Position numbers and translations under genes: made by a program. This document shows positions 14,193 to 22,326 of a DNA stretch of 32,853 nt, piece by piece. Numbering within the stretch: position 1 is the first letter of the stretch; the number at the start of each line of letters is the position of its first letter. The DNA is taken from assembly GCF_009649815.1 (NCBI RefSeq), contig NZ_WJIC01000050.1, positions 1 to 32,853 of the forward strand, written 5' to 3'. This DNA comes from Nocardia sp. SYP-A9097. Its GTDB lineage: Bacteria; Actinomycetota; Actinomycetes; Mycobacteriales; Mycobacteriaceae. Under the pieces are notes generated by a model. It was not told where the DNA came from. It worked only from the letters and a program-made list of their open reading frames with translations, and did not search any database.

Positions 14193-15344
14193 ATGGACTT
14201 CGAGCTCGGCGAGGCACAGCGCGAACTGCGCGAGGTCGCCCGCGCCTGGGTGGACAAAGAGGTCGTACCGTTCGCGGCCGCCTGGGATCGCGCCGAATCG
14301 GTGGACACCGCCATCGTCGGCAAGCTCGGCGCGATGGGCTTCCTCGGCATCGAGATTCCCGAGGAGTACGGCGGGTCCGGCGGCACCGCCCTGGACTACT
14401 GCCTGCTCCTGGAGGAGCTCGGGCGCGGGGACAGTTCGGTGCGCGGCATCGTCTCGGTCTCCCTCGGACTCGTCGGCAAGTCGATCAAGACGTACGGCAC
14501 CGAGGAGCAGAAGCGAGAATGGTTGCCGCGCTTGTGTTCCGGGCAGGCCCTGGGTTGCTTCGCACTCACCGAACCCGAGACCGGATCCGATGCGGGCAAC
14601 CTCACCGCCAAAGCCGTTCGGGACGGCGATGATTGGCTCATCTCCGGCACGAAGATGTTCATTACCAATGGAACCTGGGCCGATGTGGCCATCGTCTTCG
14701 CGCGCAGCGGGGGACCGGGGCCAAAGGGTGTGACCGCCTTCCTGGTGCCCACCGACGCACTCGGATTCACCCGCACCGAGATCAAAGGCAAGCTCGGACT
14801 GCGCGGGCAGGCCACCGCCGAACTGGTTCTCGATCAGGTGCGTGTACCCGACTCCGCGCGACTCGGTGACGAGGGCCAGGGCTTCAAAATCGCCATGGGC
14901 GCACTCGACAAAGGCCGCATGGGTGTGGCCGCCGGATGTGTCGGCGTTGCTCGCGGCTGCCTGGAAGCTGCGGTGAAATACGCTCGGGAGCGCGAGCAGT
15001 TCGGCAAGCCCATCGCCTCCTACCAGCTGGTTCAGGAACTGCTCGCCGATATCGCCGTCGAGGTCGAGGCGGCGCGGCTGCTCGCCTGGCGGGTCGCCGA
15101 CCTGGTGGAGCGCGGTAAACCGTTCGGCACCGAAGCCTCGGTCGCCAAACTGTTCGCCAGTGAGGCCGCGGTCAAGGCCGCCAATAACGCTATTCAGGTC
15201 TTCGGCGGATACGGGTATATCGACGAATTCCCGGTCGCCAAATACCTGCGCGATGCCCGGGTGCTCACGCTGTACGAGGGCACCAGCCAGATTCAGAAGC
15301 TGCTCATCGGGCGCGCGCTCACCGGCGTGAACGCCTTCAACTGA
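14193..15344 (+). CDS. Acyl-CoA dehydrogenase, short-chain/branched type
   Basis: A 383-residue FAD enzyme with the full acyl-CoA dehydrogenase plan: N-terminal helices, middle beta domain (CFALTEPETGSDAGNL and WLISGTKMFITNG, FAD-binding), and C-terminal helices (EREQFGKPIASYQLVQ, VFGGYGYIDEFP). The catalytic base is at the usual place: Glu362 in LYEGTSQIQ, as in short- and medium-chain enzymes. It introduces the alpha-beta double bond into an acyl-CoA, passing electrons to ETF. First gene of a five-gene operon, with AGGAG nine bases before ATG 14193. The real acyl chain is unknown. Confidence 0.93.
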   Translation: MDFELGEAQRELREVARAWVDKEVVPFAAAWDRAESVDTAIVGKLGAMGFLGIEIPEEYGGSGGTALDYCLLLEELGRGDSSVRGIVSVSLGLVGKSIKTYGTEEQKREWLPRLCSGQALGCFALTEPETGSDAGNLTAKAVRDGDDWLISGTKMFITNGTWADVAIVFARSGGPGPKGVTAFLVPTDALGFTRTEIKGKLGLRGQATAELVLDQVRVPDSARLGDEGQGFKIAMGALDKGRMGVAAGCVGVARGCLEAAVKYAREREQFGKPIASYQLVQELLADIAVEVEAARLLAWRVADLVERGKPFGTEASVAKLFASEAAVKAANNAIQVFGGYGYIDEFPVAKYLRDARVLTLYEGTSQIQKLLIGRALTGVNAFN

Positions 15345-15381
15345 CGCCTGACCAAATATATTCGCTGACAAGGAGTTTCGT

Positions 15382-16134
15382 ATGACTTCGAAGGTTGCAT
15401 TCGTCACCGGCGCGGCGCGCGGCATCGGCGCGGCCACTGCTTCCCGGCTCGCGGCTGACGGGTTCACCGTGGTGATCGCCGATCTGGACGAGGCCGCCTG
15501 CAAGACCGCCGTCGACGCCATCATCGCCGCGGGCGGCAAGGCCATCGCGGTGGGCTGCAATGTCGCCGACGAAGCCTCCGTGGACGCCGCGTTCGAACGC
15601 GTTGTGGCGGAACTGGGTTCGGTCGACGTGCTCGTCAACAATGCCGGCGTGCTGCGCGACAATCTGCTGTTCAAGATGTCCGTGGAGGACTGGGACACCG
15701 TCATGTCGGTGCACCTGCGCGGCGCGTTCCTGTGCAGCCGGGCCGCACAGCGGTACATGGTGAAGCAGAAGTCCGGCAAGATCGTGAACACCTCGAGTGT
15801 GTCCGCGCTGGGCAGCCGGGGGCAGGCCAATTACTCGGCCGCCAAGATGGGTATCCAGGGCTTCACCCGCACGCTGGCCATCGAGCTCGGCCCGTACGGC
15901 ATCAATGTGAATGCCGTCGCGCCCGGGTTCATCGTCACCGATATGACCGATGCCACCGCCGCGCGCGTGGGGATGGATCCGGCCGAATTCCGTAAGGCCG
16001 CAGCCGAAGTCACTCCGCTGCGCCGCGTCGGCAATCCCGCGGATATCGCCAATGTGGTGTCGTTCCTCGCCTCCGAGGACTCCTCGTTCGTCACCGGTCA
16101 GACGATTTACGTCGACGGCGGACGCAAGCTTTAA
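15382..16134 (+). CDS. FabG-like short-chain dehydrogenase (3-hydroxyacyl-CoA dehydrogenase candidate)
   Basis: A 250-residue classical SDR of the FabG type: TGAARGIG at residues 9-16 for NAD(P), NNAG, the NTSSVSA serine segment, YSAAK with catalytic Tyr and Lys, and PGFIVTDM following the substrate loop. The C-terminal GQTIYVDGG is standard. Ribosome site AAGGAG at 15370-15375. Within a beta-oxidation-type operon that has a hydratase but no classical HAD-type dehydrogenase, it probably oxidises the 3-hydroxyacyl-CoA. Reduction of a 3-ketoacyl thioester is the other possibility for this family. Confidence 0.92.
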   Translation: MTSKVAFVTGAARGIGAATASRLAADGFTVVIADLDEAACKTAVDAIIAAGGKAIAVGCNVADEASVDAAFERVVAELGSVDVLVNNAGVLRDNLLFKMSVEDWDTVMSVHLRGAFLCSRAAQRYMVKQKSGKIVNTSSVSALGSRGQANYSAAKMGIQGFTRTLAIELGPYGINVNAVAPGFIVTDMTDATAARVGMDPAEFRKAAAEVTPLRRVGNPADIANVVSFLASEDSSFVTGQTIYVDGGRKL

Positions 16135-16155
16135 CAACTCCCGAGAGAAAGAATC

Positions 16156-17313
16156 ATGCAGAGAACAGTTTTCGACGCCGACCATGACGCCTTCCGTAAG
16201 ACGGTGCGCGCCTTCATCGAATCCGAGGTCACACCGCACTACGACGAGTGGTACGAGGCGGGCATCGTGCCGCGCGAGTTCTACTACAAACTGGCGGAAC
16301 TCGGCGTCTTCGGTATCGAGGTGCCCGAGGAGTTCGGTGGCGCGGGTATCGAATCCTTCAAGTTCCAAACCATTCTCATCGAGGAGTGCTCGCGCGCGGC
16401 GGTCTCCTTCGGCGGCTCCAGTGTGCACGTGGGCCTGTGCCTGCCGTACCTGAAGATGCTCGCCACCCAGGAGCAGAAGGAGCGCATGCTCCCCGGCTTC
16501 GTGAGCGGCGAGATCATGTTCGCCATTGCCATGACCGAGCCCGGCACCGGCTCAGATCTGGCCGGAATGCGCACCACCGCAAAGCTGTCCGAGGACGGCA
16601 CGCACTATGTGCTGAACGGGTCCAAGACCTTCATCACCGGTGGCGTGCACGCCGACCGGGTGATCGTCTGCGCCCGCACCGACGCGCCCCTGGGTAATGA
16701 TCGCCGCCACGGCATTTCGCTGTTCATGGTGGACACCAAGTCGCCGGGGTATGTGGTCGGCCGCAAGCTGGACAAGCTCGGGCTCAAGACCTCCGACACC
16801 GCCGAACTCAACTTCACCGATGTGAAGGTGCCGGTCGAGGATCTGCTCGGCGAGGAGAACAAGGGCTTCTCGTACCTGGGCCTGAACCTGCCGCAGGAGC
16901 GGCTCTCCATTGCCGTCGGCGCGTACGCGCAGGCCACAGCCGCCATCCGGTTCGCCAAAGAATACACCAAGCAGCGCAATGTCTTCGGGCAGCCGGTCGC
17001 CAGCTTCCAGAACACCAAGTTCGAGCTGGCCGCCTGTCAGGCCGAGGTCGACGCCGCCGAGGCCGTGGTGGATCGCGGGCTCGACGCATTGGACGCCGGG
17101 ACACTCACCCCCGCCGATGCCGCCTCCGCCAAGCTGTTCTGCACCGAGGTCGCCGCGCGCGTGATCGACCGCTGCCTGCAGTTGCACGGTGGCTACGGGT
17201 TCATCAACGAGTACCCGATCGCCCGCCTGTACGCCGACAACCGGGTGAACCGGATCTACGGCGGTACCAGCGAAGTCATGAAGATGATCATCGCCAAGGA
17301 CATGGGCCTGTAA
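16156..17313 (+). CDS. Acyl-CoA dehydrogenase, long-chain (LCAD) type
   Basis: A 385-residue acyl-CoA dehydrogenase. The FAD-binding middle domain shows AIAMTEPGTGSDLAGM and YVLNGSKTFITGG; the C-terminus shows QLHGGYGFINEYPIARLYAD. The usual base position is lost: RIYGGTSE has Gly369 where the neighbouring paralogue has Glu. Instead LPQERLSIA carries Glu248, which matches the alternative catalytic Glu of long-chain acyl-CoA dehydrogenase (helix G). It is therefore probably an active enzyme with different chain or branch preference from the first dehydrogenase of the operon. The two may act on successive cycles, or one may handle a branched intermediate. GAGAAAG precedes ATG 16156. Confidence 0.92.
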   Translation: MQRTVFDADHDAFRKTVRAFIESEVTPHYDEWYEAGIVPREFYYKLAELGVFGIEVPEEFGGAGIESFKFQTILIEECSRAAVSFGGSSVHVGLCLPYLKMLATQEQKERMLPGFVSGEIMFAIAMTEPGTGSDLAGMRTTAKLSEDGTHYVLNGSKTFITGGVHADRVIVCARTDAPLGNDRRHGISLFMVDTKSPGYVVGRKLDKLGLKTSDTAELNFTDVKVPVEDLLGEENKGFSYLGLNLPQERLSIAVGAYAQATAAIRFAKEYTKQRNVFGQPVASFQNTKFELAACQAEVDAAEAVVDRGLDALDAGTLTPADAASAKLFCTEVAARVIDRCLQLHGGYGFINEYPIARLYADNRVNRIYGGTSEVMKMIIAKDMGL

Positions 17314-17383
17314 CTGCCGCCCGGGGTACTTCCATCCATGCGCTTCACCGACCCCCGCACGCTACGAATCACATGAGGTCTCA

Positions 17384-18868
17384 ATGAACGCGACTCTCTC
17401 CCTCGCCAGCATTCTCGCCGAACCGGCGCGACGGCGGCCCGACCACCTCGCCCTCATCGAAGGGGCGCAACGGATTACGTTCGCCGAGCTGTGGCAGCAG
17501 GCACGCGAACAGGCCGGGGCGCTCATCGAACTCGGTGTGCGGCCCGGGGATCGAGTCGCGCTCATGGGGCCGAATACCGCTGATTTTCCGCGCGCGTACT
17601 TCGCGATTCTCGCGGCCGGCGCGACCGTGGTGCCGGTGCATCTGCTGCTCACCGCCCCGGAGGCCGAGTATGTGCTGCGCGACAGCGGTGCGACGCTGCT
17701 CATCTGCCACGATATGGTCGCCCCCGTCGGCAAGGCGGCTGCGGAGCGTGCGGGGATTCGCTGCCTGAGCCCGAAAGAGCTTGTCGGTGAGGCAATTCCG
17801 ACGTTCCTCTCGCGCAGTCCGCTCGATACCGCGGTGGTGTTCTACACCAGCGGCACCACGGGCACACCCAAGGGCGCGGAGCTCAGTCACCTCAATATGG
17901 TCATGTGCGCGACGGTGAATGCCTTCGACGCCAATGAAGTTCACCGCGATGACATCGCGCTCGGCGCACTGCCGCTGTTCCACGTCTTCGGGCAGACGGT
18001 ATCGATGAACTCGCACTGGCGGGTCGGCGCGACCCTGGTACTGCTGCCCAGATTCGATGCGGCAGAGGCGATTCGGCTCATGAACGCCGAGGGCATCAAT
18101 ACCTTCCATGGCGTGCCGACCATGTACGTCGGTTTGCTCGACGCCGCGAAGGAAGCCGCGCAGCTGCCCACGCTCGAGCTCTGTATCAGCGGCGGCGCGG
18201 CCATGCCGCCCTCGGTGCTGGAGGAGTTCGAGCGGGTCTATGGCGCGTATGTGCTGGAGGGGTACGGACTTTCGGAGACCTCACCCACCGCCACGGTCAA
18301 TCAGCCGCAGCTCGGCCCGCTCGCCGGGACGGTCGGGCACGCGGTGTGGGGCGTGGACGCCGAGATCGCCGATCCCGAGGTGCGCGACCGCATCGAACTG
18401 CTGCCAGCCGGAAGTATCGGCGAGGTCGTGGTGCGCGGTCACAATGTGTTCAGCGGGTACACCGGGCGACCCGAGGCCACCGCGGAAGTCATGGTGGACG
18501 GCTGGTTCCGCACCGGCGACCTCGGTACCAAGGATGAACAGGGCTATCTGCGCATTGTCGACCGCATCAAGGAGATGATCATCCGCGGCGGGTTCAATGT
18601 GTACCCGACCGAGGTCGAGGCGGCGCTCATGCGGCATCCCAAGATCGCCCAGGTCGCGGTGATCGGCGTACCGGACGACAACTATGGCGAGGAGATCATG
18701 GCCGTAGTTGTGCCGTCCGAGCCCGTCACCACCGATGAGGTAATCGATTACGCCCGTGAGCATGTCGCGCGCTACAAGTATCCGCGCCGCGTCGAATTCC
18801 TCACCGAAATGCCGCTCGGCCCCACCCACAAGATCCTGAAGCGAGAACTGAAGGAGCGTTTCGCATGA
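17384..18868 (+). CDS. Acyl-CoA synthetase (FadD-type, AMP-forming)
   Basis: A 494-residue adenylate-forming enzyme. It shows the P-loop-like YTSGTTGTPKGAELSH, the LEGYGLSETSPTATV segment that contacts AMP, GWFRTGDLG with the ribose-binding Asp, the hinge DRIKEMIIRGGFNVYPTEVE, and the C-terminal catalytic Lys in HKILKREL. It activates a carboxylic acid to acyl-AMP and then to acyl-CoA, supplying substrate to the two dehydrogenases of the operon. The length is at the short end for fatty-acyl ligases, similar to medium-chain or aromatic-acid forms. The start ATG 17384 follows GAGG. Its stop overlaps the hydratase start by 4 nt, showing coupling. Confidence 0.93.
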   Translation: MNATLSLASILAEPARRRPDHLALIEGAQRITFAELWQQAREQAGALIELGVRPGDRVALMGPNTADFPRAYFAILAAGATVVPVHLLLTAPEAEYVLRDSGATLLICHDMVAPVGKAAAERAGIRCLSPKELVGEAIPTFLSRSPLDTAVVFYTSGTTGTPKGAELSHLNMVMCATVNAFDANEVHRDDIALGALPLFHVFGQTVSMNSHWRVGATLVLLPRFDAAEAIRLMNAEGINTFHGVPTMYVGLLDAAKEAAQLPTLELCISGGAAMPPSVLEEFERVYGAYVLEGYGLSETSPTATVNQPQLGPLAGTVGHAVWGVDAEIADPEVRDRIELLPAGSIGEVVVRGHNVFSGYTGRPEATAEVMVDGWFRTGDLGTKDEQGYLRIVDRIKEMIIRGGFNVYPTEVEAALMRHPKIAQVAVIGVPDDNYGEEIMAVVVPSEPVTTDEVIDYAREHVARYKYPRRVEFLTEMPLGPTHKILKRELKERFA

Positions 18869-19317
18869 TCGACTTCGCCACCTTCGACCAGCTGCGCGCG
18901 GCGACGGGCACCGAAATCGGTGTCAGTGATTGGTTTCTCGTCGATCAGCAGCGCATCGACCGATTCGCCGAAGCCACCGGCGACCATCAGTGGATCCACG
19001 TCGATCCGGTGCGGGCGGCGGACGGTCCGTACGGCCGCACCATCGCCCACGGCTTCCTGACCCTGTCCCTGGTGGTCCCCATGACCGCGCAGGTGATGGA
19101 GTTCAGCTGCGCGCGCATGGCAATCAACTACGGGCTCAACAAGGTTCGCTTCATCAGCCCGGTCCCGGTGGGCAGCCGCATCCGCGGGCGCTTCACCCTG
19201 AACTCGGTGACCGATATCCCCGGCGGCGTACAGGCCGAGCGCACGGTCACCGTCGAAATCGAGGGCGAGGCAAAACCGGCCTGCGTCGCGGAGAGCATCG
19301 CCCGCTACCTGTCCTGA
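18865..19317 (+). CDS. MaoC/NodN-type enoyl-CoA hydratase
   Basis: A 150-residue single hot-dog-fold protein. The hydratase-2 motif is clear: FAEATGDHQWIHVDP followed by GRTIAHGFLTLSL, containing the catalytic Asp and His. It closely recalls mycobacterial Rv0130 (HtdZ/NodN type), an (R)-specific enoyl-CoA hydratase, through the shared AINYGLNKVRF and KPACVAES segments; this is from memory. It would hydrate the enoyl-CoA made by the dehydrogenases, giving an (R)-3-hydroxyacyl-CoA for the SDR. Start ATG 18865 overlaps the ligase stop (ATGA). Last gene of the operon; no thiolase is present in the window. Confidence 0.92.
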   Translation: MIDFATFDQLRAATGTEIGVSDWFLVDQQRIDRFAEATGDHQWIHVDPVRAADGPYGRTIAHGFLTLSLVVPMTAQVMEFSCARMAINYGLNKVRFISPVPVGSRIRGRFTLNSVTDIPGGVQAERTVTVEIEGEAKPACVAESIARYLS

Positions 19318-19322
19318 ACGGA

Positions 19323-19359
19323 GAATCGGCGTGAGAACCCCTCGCTCCCAAGCCGATTC
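19323..19359. terminator. Possible bidirectional terminator between hydratase and VOC genes
   Basis: GAATCGGC (19323-19330) and GCCGATTC (19352-19359) form an 8-bp stem around a 21-base loop, between the ends of two convergent genes and touching the VOC stop codon. No T-run on either side, so the assignment is tentative. Confidence 0.4.
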
Positions 19360-19822
19360 AGCGTTCGGGCAGCCAGGAATTCGGATCGGCGATAGGTGTT
19401 CCGTAGCCGGGGCGATCGGCGGTGTCGGCGCTGTGCTCGTCCCAGGTATAGATGTGCAGGTCGAGGCCGTCCGGATCGTTGAACACCAGTAGCCAGCCGA
19501 TGGAGGCGTCGATCACGGGGGAGTGCGCGACGCCGTGCTGATCCAGATACGCCGCCCACTGCTCCAGATCGGCCGGCCCTTGCGCGCCCAGACTGACCGG
19601 ATCGAACCCTTTGCACCCCTGTGCGGCCGCCGGATTCTCGCGCAGGCACAGCATCGACGGGCTGATGCCGGGTAGTTCGCCCGCGACGCCGCGGACCATG
19701 CCGTCGCTGTCGTTGAACTGCATGGTCGGGCGGAAGCCGAGGACATCCCGATACCAGCGCACCGAGCGCACCAGATCGGTCACCGGGATCTTGATGTGAT
19801 GAATGCCTGCCAGTTCGGGCAT
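19358..19822 (-). CDS. VOC-family (glyoxalase-like) protein
   Basis: A 154-residue protein with the vicinal-oxygen-chelate fold: an N-terminal module starting GIHHIKIPVTDLVRSVRWYRDVLGF (metal-ligand His in the first strand) and a second module ending LLVFNDPDGLDLHIYTW, where NDPDG is the classical turn before the last ligand strand. Members include glyoxalases, dioxygenases and antibiotic-binding proteins; the substrate here is unknown. GAGAAGG sits nine bases before ATG 19822. The gene is divergent from a TetR gene with a perfect dyad between them, so repression by that TetR is likely. Confidence 0.87.
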   Translation of the reverse strand: MPELAGIHHIKIPVTDLVRSVRWYRDVLGFRPTMQFNDSDGMVRGVAGELPGISPSMLCLRENPAAAQGCKGFDPVSLGAQGPADLEQWAAYLDQHGVAHSPVIDASIGWLLVFNDPDGLDLHIYTWDEHSADTADRPGYGTPIADPNSWLPER

Positions 19823-19845
19823 CGGGAATCACCTTCTCGAATTTC

Positions 19846-19864
19846 ACCGCAGTGGTACTGCGGT
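19846..19864. promoter_or_regulatory. Operator dyad between VOC and TetR genes
   Basis: ACCGCAGT-GGT-ACTGCGGT is a perfect inverted repeat with 8-bp arms and a 3-base spacer, sitting in the 64-base gap between divergent genes. Its place and size suit a TetR-type operator controlling both directions. Confidence 0.65.
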
Positions 19865-19886
19865 AGATATTGATAGGATGCTCCTC

Positions 19887-20531
19887 ATGAGCCAGCCGGT
19901 CAAGAGGACCTATCGCGCGGACAAACGCGCCCAGACCGCGGAGGCGACCCGCGCCGCCATTCGAGCGGCGGCCGGTGAACTGTTCATCGAATCCGGGTAC
20001 GCGGCGACCACCATGCGGGAGGTCGCGCGGCGCGCGGGGGTGGGGGAGCGCACGCTCTACGACACGTTTCCGAACAAGCTCGAACTGTTCCGGCACACCA
20101 TCGGGGTGGCCACCGTCGGCGATGAGGAACCCGTCGCGGTGCTGGATCGACCCGAGGTGCTGGCCGCGTTCGACGAGGTCGATCCACTCACCGCGGTCAC
20201 GCGAGTCGTGGAGTACACCGCCGGATTGTTCGAGCGCGCGGGCGATCTCATCATGGTCGGCATCGAGGCCGGGGCGGCGGACGCGGGTATGAAGGCGGGC
20301 TCCGAGGCCGGAGCTGAGCACACCTACCAGTTCTGGCTCGGGTTGACCCGCAACCTCTTTCGCGTCGATGCGCTGCGCCCGGAACTCGACGCGGAGTCGG
20401 CCGCCGATATCGCCTTCGCGCTCGGGTCACCGCATGTCTTCCGGCTATTGCGGCGGCAAAGAGGCTGGGCCGCAACCAGATACCGGGAGTGGCTCACCGG
20501 CGCGGTCACCGCGCAACTACTGCGCGAGTGA
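19887..20531 (+). CDS. TetR-family regulator next to the VOC gene
   Basis: A 214-residue TetR protein with an N-terminal helix-turn-helix at about residues 15-62 (RAAIRAAAGELFIESGYAATTMREVA, then GERTLYDTFPNKLELF). The helical C-terminal ligand domain resembles no subfamily I can name. ATG 19887 is chosen for the TAGGA about 8 bases upstream. ATG 19878, three codons earlier, is equally in frame, and a longer open frame back to 19803 runs through the operator and is not credible. It converges with the YdcF-type gene. It probably represses itself and the divergent VOC gene through the dyad at 19846-19864. Confidence 0.88.
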   Translation: MSQPVKRTYRADKRAQTAEATRAAIRAAAGELFIESGYAATTMREVARRAGVGERTLYDTFPNKLELFRHTIGVATVGDEEPVAVLDRPEVLAAFDEVDPLTAVTRVVEYTAGLFERAGDLIMVGIEAGAADAGMKAGSEAGAEHTYQFWLGLTRNLFRVDALRPELDAESAADIAFALGSPHVFRLLRRQRGWAATRYREWLTGAVTAQLLRE

Positions 20532-20535
20532 CCGG

Positions 20536-20562
20536 CCGATCCGAGCGGGCCTACCGGATCGG
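20536..20562. terminator. Possible bidirectional terminator between TetR and YdcF-like genes
   Basis: CCGATCC (20536-20542) and GGATCGG (20556-20562) form a 7-bp stem with a 13-base loop between convergent genes, extending with GG/CC pairs across a one-base bulge. It overlaps the last codons of the YdcF-like gene. No T-run. Confidence 0.4.
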
Positions 20563-21243
20563 GCCGAAAGGCTGTGCGGAGAGCGGGGATTCATCGGGCG
20601 TCATGGTCGCCACCACGGCGATACCGGCCGCGCGGAAGTTGCTCAGCGCCCGGGCGATATGGTCCGCCGAGGTGATCAGAATGGCGGCGTGCGCGCCGAT
20701 AGCCTCCATGAGCTGAGCCGAGAACGCCGCGTTCTGAACCGTCGAATTCGCCTTGGTCTCGGTATGGATGCGGTCGGGGTGGATGCCGCGCTGAATCATC
20801 CAGTCCGCCATGGCCTGTGCCTCGGTGTGGCCCCCTTGCGGATTACCGCCGGTGACGATGATCGGAGCCTCGGGGGAGAGCAGGGCCGAGACGTAACCGG
20901 CGAACAGGCGGTTGATGAGCTCCGGGCGCATCTCACCGTCCGGTTGCAGGCCGTAACCGAGCACCACGATGGCGGTGCTGGGGCTGAACATGGCGGGCAG
21001 GTCGAGACCGGGCAGGTCCAGGCCCGGCACCAGGCTGGTCACCGAATTGAGCGCGGAGACAACATCTTCGGTAATGCCCGCGATGGGGCGCGCGGGCGCG
21101 ACCACGCCCTCGGCGTGCGCCGGTATCGCGGCGGCGGCGATCGCCGCGACCGTGGCACCCGCGAGCAGGGTGCGCACGGCGAGACGGGCGGTATTTCGGG
21201 AGAAGTGGCGCAGAACCGGAACGGCCGGTAGCAGATCGAGCAT
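20551..21243 (-). CDS. Exported YdcF/ElyC-like protein (DUF218)
   Basis: A 230-residue protein with an N-terminal signal sequence (hydrophobic AVRTLLAGATVAAIAAAAIP, cleavage near AHA at about residue 44) and a DUF218 domain. Typical DUF218 segments are present: AIVVLGYGLQPDGEMRPELINRL, then PIIVTGG, TEAQAMADWMIQRGI, the ETKANSTVQNAAFS stretch and ILITSADHIARAL. Such proteins (YdcF, SanA, ElyC) act at the cell envelope; their exact chemistry is poorly defined. Here the domain follows a cleavable signal, so it should be outside the membrane. The 5' flank contains two ACTAGT hexamers (21264-21279). Confidence 0.85.
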   Translation of the reverse strand: MLDLLPAVPVLRHFSRNTARLAVRTLLAGATVAAIAAAAIPAHAEGVVAPARPIAGITEDVVSALNSVTSLVPGLDLPGLDLPAMFSPSTAIVVLGYGLQPDGEMRPELINRLFAGYVSALLSPEAPIIVTGGNPQGGHTEAQAMADWMIQRGIHPDRIHTETKANSTVQNAAFSAQLMEAIGAHAAILITSADHIARALSNFRAAGIAVVATMTPDESPLSAQPFGPIR

Positions 21244-21263
21244 CGGAAACCCCCTGGATAGCC

Positions 21264-21279
21264 ACTAGTGACTACTAGT
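21264..21279. repeat. Paired ACTAGT hexamers upstream of the YdcF-like gene
   Basis: ACTAGT-GACT-ACTAGT lies 20 bases upstream of the start at 21243. Each hexamer is self-complementary, so the unit is both a direct and an inverted repeat. It may be an operator for the minus-strand gene. Short, so chance is not excluded. Confidence 0.35.
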
Positions 21280-21387
21280 CGGTTCACATTTCGATCCATG
21301 ATCACCCGGAATCTGCGCCCGGGTGCGGCGAATCGCGAAACAAGACCCCAATTTCTGGAACTTGTTCACTGGTTGGGACGCTCGGCT

Positions 21388-22233
21388 TCAGCGGAAGGCA
21401 TCTCGATGGGCTCGGCACCAGTCCTCGAAGGTGCGTGGAGCTCGGCCGAGTAGCTCGGCAACGGTGTCCGTGCGGAGTCCGACCGTGTCCGAACGCATCT
21501 GGGCGAAGGATTCGCGAATCGCCTCCGCCAGTTGCGGGTGTGCGCCCCGGGGGAAGCGGGCGCGCACGGCCTCCTCGGCGGTCGCGGTCGAGCGAATCGG
21601 CAAGGGGCGGTCCAGGACTCGGGCGAGTATGCCGACCTGCTCTGCGCAGGTGAGGGATTCGGCCCCGGTCAGGTTGTAGGCCGCGCCCTTGTGGCCGTCT
21701 TCGGTGAGCGCCAGGAGTGCGACGGCGGCGATATCGGCGGGGTCGATCGGTGCGAACCGACCCGGCCCGGTGGGGTCCAGAATGGGCTCGCCCGCGCGAA
21801 TGGCAGGAGCCCATTCGAGCGCGTTGGTCATCAGACCGCCCGGGCGCAGGATTGTCGCGGCGAGGCCACTGTTCAGGACGAGTTGTTCGCGTTTGTGATG
21901 CCAGCGGCCCATTGCCGGGATCGGATCGCCGATCGCCCAGAACGAGGAGATCAGCACGATCCGCTCGACTCCGGCCGCGCGGGCGGCTGCCACGGCATGG
22001 CGGGTGTGGTCCATGCCGGTGCCGGGGACGAGCAGGAACAGGGCGGTAATGCCGTCGAAGGCCGCGGTCAAGGTCGCCGGATCGTCGAGATCGCCCTTGT
22101 GGAGTTCGGCTCCGGGGAGATCGGCCACCCGCGAGGGATCGCGCACGAGCGCTCGATAAGGCACTGCGGCCGTGGCCAATTGGCGGGTCAGCTCACTGCC
22201 TATGTTTCCGGTTGCTCCGGTCAGAAGTATCAT
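21388..22233 (-). CDS. NAD(P)-binding NmrA-like / atypical SDR protein
   Basis: A 281-residue Rossmann protein. It begins directly with MILLTGATGNIGSELTRQL, the GxxGxxG nucleotide motif of the NmrA and NAD(P)H:quinone-oxidoreductase-2 group. VERIVLISSFWA and AATILRPGGLMTN correspond to the usual positions after the central strands, and a typical YxxxK is lacking. The C-terminus (AEQVGILARVLDRPLPI, EDWCRAHRDAF) is as in this group. Members are redox sensors or quinone/aldehyde reductases; the role here is unknown. It is divergent from a MarR gene with paired operator boxes between them, an arrangement common for MarR regulators that respond to reactive or aromatic compounds. Confidence 0.88.
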   Translation of the reverse strand: MILLTGATGNIGSELTRQLATAAVPYRALVRDPSRVADLPGAELHKGDLDDPATLTAAFDGITALFLLVPGTGMDHTRHAVAAARAAGVERIVLISSFWAIGDPIPAMGRWHHKREQLVLNSGLAATILRPGGLMTNALEWAPAIRAGEPILDPTGPGRFAPIDPADIAAVALLALTEDGHKGAAYNLTGAESLTCAEQVGILARVLDRPLPIRSTATAEEAVRARFPRGAHPQLAEAIRESFAQMRSDTVGLRTDTVAELLGRAPRTFEDWCRAHRDAFR

Positions 22234-22250
22234 GGGAAAGCTCCAAGTCG

Positions 22251-22283
22251 TTAGCCGTCTATCGAATAACGTTAGACGGCTAA
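22251..22283. promoter_or_regulatory. Paired MarR operator boxes
   Basis: TTAGCCGTCT (22251-22260) and AGACGGCTAA (22274-22283) are perfect inverted copies with a 13-base spacer. Each belongs to a near-palindrome of the form TTAGCCGTCTAA (22251-22262 with 11/12 matches; 22272-22283 in the other orientation). The box centres are 21 bp apart, i.e. two helical turns, on one face of the DNA in the divergent gap. Confidence 0.65.
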
Positions 22284-22326
22284 TGATCTGGGGTCAATGG
22301 TCGAATCCGCACACCCGGAGGGGTCG

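Noticed and set aside
14163..15830. 555-codon open frame on the minus strand
   Set aside because: Antisense to the acyl-CoA dehydrogenase and SDR genes; no protein motifs; a by-product of high GC third positions.
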